Part shown: positions 60,314 through 64,000 of the stretch, in pieces | How positions within the stretch are numbered: the first letter of the stretch is position 1 | Layout: the number at the start of each line of letters is the position of its first letter | Source: Gammaproteobacteria bacterium | Lineage (GTDB): Bacteria > Pseudomonadota > Gammaproteobacteria > Pseudomonadales > Pseudohongiellaceae | NCBI GenBank assembly: GCA_002706685.1 | Contig: PALV01000015.1 | Coordinates: forward strand, 124,001-188,000 | Direction: 5' to 3' | Length of the DNA: 64,000 nt | Made by a program: the position numbers and the translations under genes | The notes under the pieces: model-generated | Told to the model about the DNA's origin: nothing | Databases searched by the model: none | What the model saw: only the letters and a program-made list of their open reading frames with translations

Positions 60314-60750
60314 AGTGAATTCACATCTCTGTTGAACCAGATCGGTGAATCCAGGTGCGAAACTGACAGGGACCTGTGGCGGGCAGGAACCAACGCGGGG
60401 AACTGCCTGATTCAGCTAGTGAATCAGAAATCCTTTTGGAACAATGGCTTGCAGTTGTTGTGCGGCTGCTGTGCTACGGTATTCAGTCAGCCTCAGGCGA
60501 CAATGCATAACCGTCATTAACCATGTATCCCATCGCTGCGCAATTTGGCGCGCGATACGTTTGTTCGTGCCGCGGTCAAGCCCCGGCCTGCCCGAACCCC
60601 GGCTCAGTTGTTGTTGGAAGCCAGTCGGGTAAGGGCTGTGGTGCGCGCTCGTTGTTAACGGTTGCCACCAGCAAAAAATCGCTTTCTGGACTCCGCCCGC
60701 TGTGTTGTCACGCGGGTTCCGGATCCGGTTACTTAAGTTAGGTTGTTGGG

Positions 60751-60800
60751 TTAAAGGGGACGGAGGGATTTAGCACTCTAAATCCCTCCGTCCCCTTTAA
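60751..60800. repeat. REP-like perfect palindrome, in the rne leader
   Basis: Perfect 23-base arms beginning TTAAAGGGGACGGAGGG (60751-60773 and 60778-60800) around CACT. If rne is transcribed from 60917-60945, this forms a very stable hairpin in the mRNA leader. Confidence 0.85.
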
Positions 60801-60916
60801 CACAGTCTTACTGTAAAAACTTGCGTACAAAAATCTTAACAGTTCATCGCCATCGCAATGGCGGAATACTTTAAAATCTGGCTGCTGGCCTTACATGCAG
60901 AACAAGCAGCTCCGCG

Positions 60917-60945
60917 ACTATAGCAGTAAGATTTGCATTGTTCAA
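60917..60945 (-). promoter_or_regulatory. Probable sigma-70 promoter of rne
   Basis: On the minus strand TTGAAC (60945-60940), a 17-base spacer and TATAGT (60922-60917). Transcription would start near 60910, about 600 bases before the rne ATG. Confidence 0.6.
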
Positions 60946-60993
60946 ACATTATGTTTTTATCGAACGGTCGCTGGGCAGCCCTAAACGTCTGGT

Positions 60994-61022
60994 TTGTTTT
61001 AAATTTCCGGCTCGACTAGAAT
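60994..61022 (+). promoter_or_regulatory. Possible promoter giving a leaderless message
   Basis: TTGTTT (60994-60999), spacer 17, TAGAAT (61017-61022). Start of transcription would fall on or next to the ATG at 61029; no ribosome site is visible. Confidence 0.4.
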
Positions 61023-61028
61023 CCGGGC

Positions 61029-61730
61029 ATGAAAATTTTTGCCTACCAGAGACTCAGCAGTTTCGAGCAGGATGACGACGCAGTCGGATTCAGTGATCCG
61101 CGCGAGCGCGAGCAACTGCTGGACTACTGTCGTCGGCAGGGCTGGCCGGAGCCGCGCTGGGTGCGCGAGGTCAGCCATGACTGGAGAGAGGGCTTCAGTC
61201 AGCGTCTGTTGCCCGATTCGGAGGGTACGCACGATGGCTGGCGACCCCCACCGGGCAGCGATCTGCTGGTGGCCAGTCTGCGCCGACTGGTCAATGGTGC
61301 GCAGGACCTGGAACAGACGCTGGAGTGGCTGCGCGGCAATGATATCTGCCTGCATGTCGTCAGTCTTGATGCCGAGCTTAGCCAGACCCGGACATTAAAG
61401 CGTACGCGGGTGGATTTTGATGCGATCCTGGCAGAGCTGGCCGTCATTGAAGGCCGGCGCGGAGCCCAGCGTATGCTCAAGGTCAAACATGAGCAGCGCA
61501 GCAAGGGGCGCTTCCTGGGAGGCAGCAAACCTTTTGGATATATGATTCACAGCAATGGCAAACTCATCGAAAACCCGCTGGAGCAACGTGTGTTGAAACA
61601 GATTCGCCAGTTGCGCTCACAGGGGCTTTCGCTGCGGGCGATCGCCAGCCGTGTCAGCACGCCAATCGCACCGGTCAGCTTCAAGACGGTTCAGCGTGTG
61701 CTGCAGCGTGAACAGCAGGAGCAGGACTGA
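61029..61730 (+). CDS. Serine-recombinase-like protein, probably catalytically impaired
   Basis: 233 residues. The N-terminus MKIFAYQRLSSFEQ aligns with the resolvase fold and keeps Arg8 and the nucleophile Ser10. The later catalytic block reads SLRRLVNGAQDL (83-94): Arg86 remains, but the Asp before it is Arg85 and the second arginine is Asn89. Residues ~157-211 (GRFLGGSKPFGYM, SLRAIASRVST) resemble the Recombinase domain of large serine recombinases. It lies two bases before lolC, so it is probably cotranscribed with lolCDE. No att-like repeats flank it; a domesticated, perhaps regulatory, role is inference. Confidence 0.75.
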   Translation: MKIFAYQRLSSFEQDDDAVGFSDPREREQLLDYCRRQGWPEPRWVREVSHDWREGFSQRLLPDSEGTHDGWRPPPGSDLLVASLRRLVNGAQDLEQTLEWLRGNDICLHVVSLDAELSQTRTLKRTRVDFDAILAELAVIEGRRGAQRMLKVKHEQRSKGRFLGGSKPFGYMIHSNGKLIENPLEQRVLKQIRQLRSQGLSLRAIASRVSTPIAPVSFKTVQRVLQREQQEQD

Positions 61731-61732
61731 TC

Positions 61733-62962
61733 ATGCGCAAACCCCTGGCGCTGTTCATTGGTTTACGCTTCGTTCGCGCTCGCAAGAAAAATCAGCTGGT
61801 TTCCTTTGTATCACTTATCTCCATGCTGGGCATTGCGCTGGGTGTACTGGCGCTGATTGCCGTGCTTTCTGTGATTAATGCCTCTACAGGCACCATGCGT
61901 GAGGAAACACTCAAGGCAGTGCCGCATGCAGCGGTTACGTTGCCAGACGATCTGCTTGACTGGCGGGAGGCAGCTGACAGCCTTGCAGCCGCGCCAGGAG
62001 TGATTGCGGTGGCGCCATTTCTGGAAAGTGAAGCCTGGCTGCAGTTTGATGGCCGCGGTGAGTTTGTTAATGTTCGTGGCGTAACACCGGAGACAGAAAA
62101 ACAGATTCTGCAATCGCCAGACAGTCAGCTGCAGGCGATGCTGGATTTCCTGGCGGAAACACCCGATGGCATTATCCTGGGCACCCGGCTTGCCGGTCAG
62201 CTGGGCCTCTACCCGGGCATGCAGATGTCGGTCACGCCGCTCAACAGCCTGCTGCAGCGGCGTACCGAGGATGCCCGCAGTTTCCAGATGGTGGGTGTTG
62301 CTGATTTTGGTTTCTATGACAATGACGCCATGGCACTGGTCAACCTGCCAGTCGCCAGCCAGTTACTTACCGGCCGCGACGACGCGGTTCCGCAATTACG
62401 GCTGCGGGTGGACGATGTCCTCAATGCTGGCGTCATCGCGCGTGAAGCAGTTGCTGGCCGGTGGCCGGTAGCAAGCTGGAACGAAACCCGTCGCAGCCTG
62501 TTTGATGCACTGCGCATGGAGAAAATCCTGACCGGCTTCATGCTGCTGATGATTGTGGTCATTGGCGCCGTCAACATCGTTGCAACACTGGTGATGGCGG
62601 TGGCTGACAAAAACGCCGATATCGCCATCCTGCGTACCATGGGGGCCAGCCGGGCAACCGTAATGTCAGTGTTTGTGATTCAGGGCTTTGCCGCGGGGGT
62701 GCTGGGCACGCTGCTCGGCGCCGCCGGTGGTGTGTTGCTGGCAATGAATCTGGGGCAGATCACGCGCGCATTCCAGGGCGCACTGAATGCGATGCTGGCG
62801 CCAGGTGATGTCTACATGATTGCCCATCTGGATGCGCTGATTCTTTGGTCTGATGTCGTGCTGGTCTGTCTGTGTGCTCTGGGTGTCAGTCTAATGGCCA
62901 CCCTGTATCCGGCGTGGCGGGCTTCCCGTGTGCAGCCGGCGGACGTACTGCGCTATGAATAA
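61733..62962 (+). CDS. lolC: Lipoprotein-releasing ABC transporter permease (LolC/E family)
   Basis: Inner-membrane permease of the LolCDE machine that extracts outer-membrane lipoproteins and hands them to LolA. 409 residues: N-terminal helix (about 24-46), a large periplasmic domain, then three helices (about 265-405). [31 protein letters not shown] is typical. Of the two permeases here this one is upstream, hence lolC by position. Ends 35 bases before the lolD start. Confidence 0.92.
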   Translation: MRKPLALFIGLRFVRARKKNQLVSFVSLISMLGIALGVLALIAVLSVINASTGTMREETLKAVPHAAVTLPDDLLDWREAADSLAAAPGVIAVAPFLESEAWLQFDGRGEFVNVRGVTPETEKQILQSPDSQLQAMLDFLAETPDGIILGTRLAGQLGLYPGMQMSVTPLNSLLQRRTEDARSFQMVGVADFGFYDNDAMALVNLPVASQLLTGRDDAVPQLRLRVDDVLNAGVIAREAVAGRWPVASWNETRRSLFDALRMEKILTGFMLLMIVVIGAVNIVATLVMAVADKNADIAILRTMGASRATVMSVFVIQGFAAGVLGTLLGAAGGVLLAMNLGQITRAFQGALNAMLAPGDVYMIAHLDALILWSDVVLVCLCALGVSLMATLYPAWRASRVQPADVLRYE

Positions 62963-62997
62963 GGTGTCGCCACCAAACATTAATGGAGAGAGTCGTT

Positions 62998-63690
62998 TTG
63001 GAGCAAACCGCTAACGTCATCAGTTGTCGTCACCTGCGCAAGTCCTACACCCAGGGACCTCAACAGGTGGACGTGCTGCTGGACATCAACCTGAATGTCC
63101 GTCCCGCCGAATGTGTGGCTATTGTTGGCAGCTCCGGCTCCGGTAAAACAACGCTGCTTAATCTGCTGGGCGGGCTGGATGCGCCCAGTGGCGGTGAGAT
63201 TTACGTTGCCGGGCAGGATCTGTCCAGACTGTCAGAGTCCGAGCGCGGTCAGCTGCGCAACCGTTATCTGGGATTTGTTTATCAATTCCATCACCTGCTG
63301 GGTGAGTTCAGTGCGCTGGAGAACGTTGCCATGCCTTTGCTTATTGGCGGGCAAAGCAGCCGCGAGGCCTATCCGCGCGCGTCGGAGTTGCTGGGTGAAG
63401 TGGGTCTGAGTCACCGTCTGAATCACAAACCCTCGGAGCTGTCCGGCGGTGAACGGCAGCGGGTTGCCATTGCCCGGGCACTGGTCGCCTCGCCACGCTG
63501 TGTACTGATGGACGAACCCACCGGTAATCTTGACCGTCGCACGGCTGAAGGCATCCACACGCTGATGCAGACACTGAATAAATCACTTCAGACCAGTTTT
63601 GTGGTTGTGACGCATGACGAGCGTTTTGCAGCGAGTCTGGATCGTGTGCTGGTGCTGAACCAGGGCACTCTGGAAGCTGAGCATGCTTGA
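62998..63690 (+). CDS. lolD: Lipoprotein-releasing system ATP-binding protein LolD
   Basis: ATPase of LolCDE. TTG 62998 is preferred because GGAGAG (62985-62990) lies seven bases before it; ATG 62983 would overlap that ribosome site. 230 residues with Walker [10 protein letters not shown]-loop [23 protein letters not shown], signature [15 protein letters not shown] and Walker [12 protein letters not shown], followed by the switch His in VVTHD. Overlaps the next permease gene by eight bases. Confidence 0.94.
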   Translation: MEQTANVISCRHLRKSYTQGPQQVDVLLDINLNVRPAECVAIVGSSGSGKTTLLNLLGGLDAPSGGEIYVAGQDLSRLSESERGQLRNRYLGFVYQFHHLLGEFSALENVAMPLLIGGQSSREAYPRASELLGEVGLSHRLNHKPSELSGGERQRVAIARALVASPRCVLMDEPTGNLDRRTAEGIHTLMQTLNKSLQTSFVVVTHDERFAASLDRVLVLNQGTLEAEHA

Positions 63691-64000
63691 GCAGGGCGAT
63701 TCAGCACGGGCTGGTTTTCTTGCGTCTATGAAGCTGGCCGCACGTATTGCGCTGCGTTATGTGGGCGCACGCCGACGGCAGGCAGGAGATGCAGGCGGGC
63801 AGAGTGGCCAGCTGGTCAACTTCATGTCGCGGCTGACCATCAGTGGCCTTGCCCTGAGTGTTGCCATCCTGATCACTGTACTGTCGGTGATGAACGGTTT
63901 TGATCGCGAAGTCAGGGAAAATGTATTGGGCGTGCTGCCGCATGCAGCGGTGCAGACCGAGGACAGCGTCAGCGCCGAGCGCTGGCAGTTGCTGGCACAG
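63683..64000 (+). CDS. lolE: Second lipoprotein-releasing permease (LolE-like), cut by window end
   Basis: Open frame from ATG 63683, which overlaps the end of lolD, to the window edge (106 residues seen). ATG 63728 is an alternative start without an obvious ribosome site. The sequence [16 protein letters not shown], then [44 protein letters not shown], is typical of the N-terminal anchor of LolC/E proteins. Confidence 0.9.
   Translation, partial: MLEQGDSARAGFLASMKLAARIALRYVGARRRQAGDAGGQSGQLVNFMSRLTISGLALSVAILITVLSVMNGFDREVRENVLGVLPHAAVQTEDSVSAERWQLLAQ

Larger units (their letters stand above)
60314..61028. other. Long rne leader and promoter region
   Basis: 715 bases without a convincing gene. 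Contains the REP-like palindrome at 60751-60800 and the divergent promoters of rne (60917-60945) and the recombinase-like gene. From 60314 to 60750 I see no known RNA element, though this would be the transcribed 5' leader of rne. Confidence 0.55.

Overview
The window reads as an ordinary, gene-dense chromosome segment of a gammaproteobacterium, probably of marine type. Evidence: a complete Na+-pumping Nqr operon, a Na+:alanine symporter, and the FimV-truA-trpF-accD-folC-SPOR-cvpA-purF order known from Pseudomonas and relatives, with full-length RNase E, LexA and LolCDE. I cannot name the genus. No rRNA, tRNA, CRISPR array, prophage or intact insertion sequence was seen. About 55 protein genes are supported, two cut by the window ends.

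Layout. 1-4715: end of an AGCS symporter gene, converging on mfd. 4870-6330: long-type glyceraldehyde-3-phosphate dehydrogenase. 6331-15436: a 411-base leader, then nqrABCDEF, apbE, nqrM and sthA, i.e. the sodium-pumping NADH dehydrogenase with its flavin-attaching enzyme, its maturation factor and a pyridine-nucleotide transhydrogenase. 15466-18264: gpsA, DUF4389, DUF4892. 18276-20988: folE, diverging from prmB and aroC. 21062-35834: leuCD, asd, fimV, truA, trpFBA, accD, folC, a SPOR protein, cvpA and purF, an amino-acid, nucleotide and cell-envelope cluster. 35891-37105: a DUF418 membrane protein.

37106-38000 has no gene and is the strangest part. It holds a composite of nested inverted repeats: two whole copies and one half copy of a palindromic element, plus hairpins with a nearly invariant loop on variable stems. 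Base changes between copies preserve pairing, so fold appears to be conserved rather than sequence.

38001-45680 (minus strand): MoxR, DUF58, DUF4381, two VWA proteins (one fused to TPRs), BatD and a SUI1/YciH protein, a Bat-type operon. 45875-51896: pyrD with a glutaredoxin-like gene, tatD (minus), ilvE, topA. 51897-52251: two large-loop terminators of related sequence. 52252-57054: lexA with its own SOS box, then nagZ, hpt, DUF1285, etfBA and a strong bidirectional terminator. 57128-60800: rne, enclosed by two copies of a 48-50 base perfect palindrome; the upstream copy lies in its roughly 600-base leader. 61029-64000: a small serine-recombinase-like gene lacking one expected catalytic arginine, run tightly into lolC, lolD and a partial lolE.
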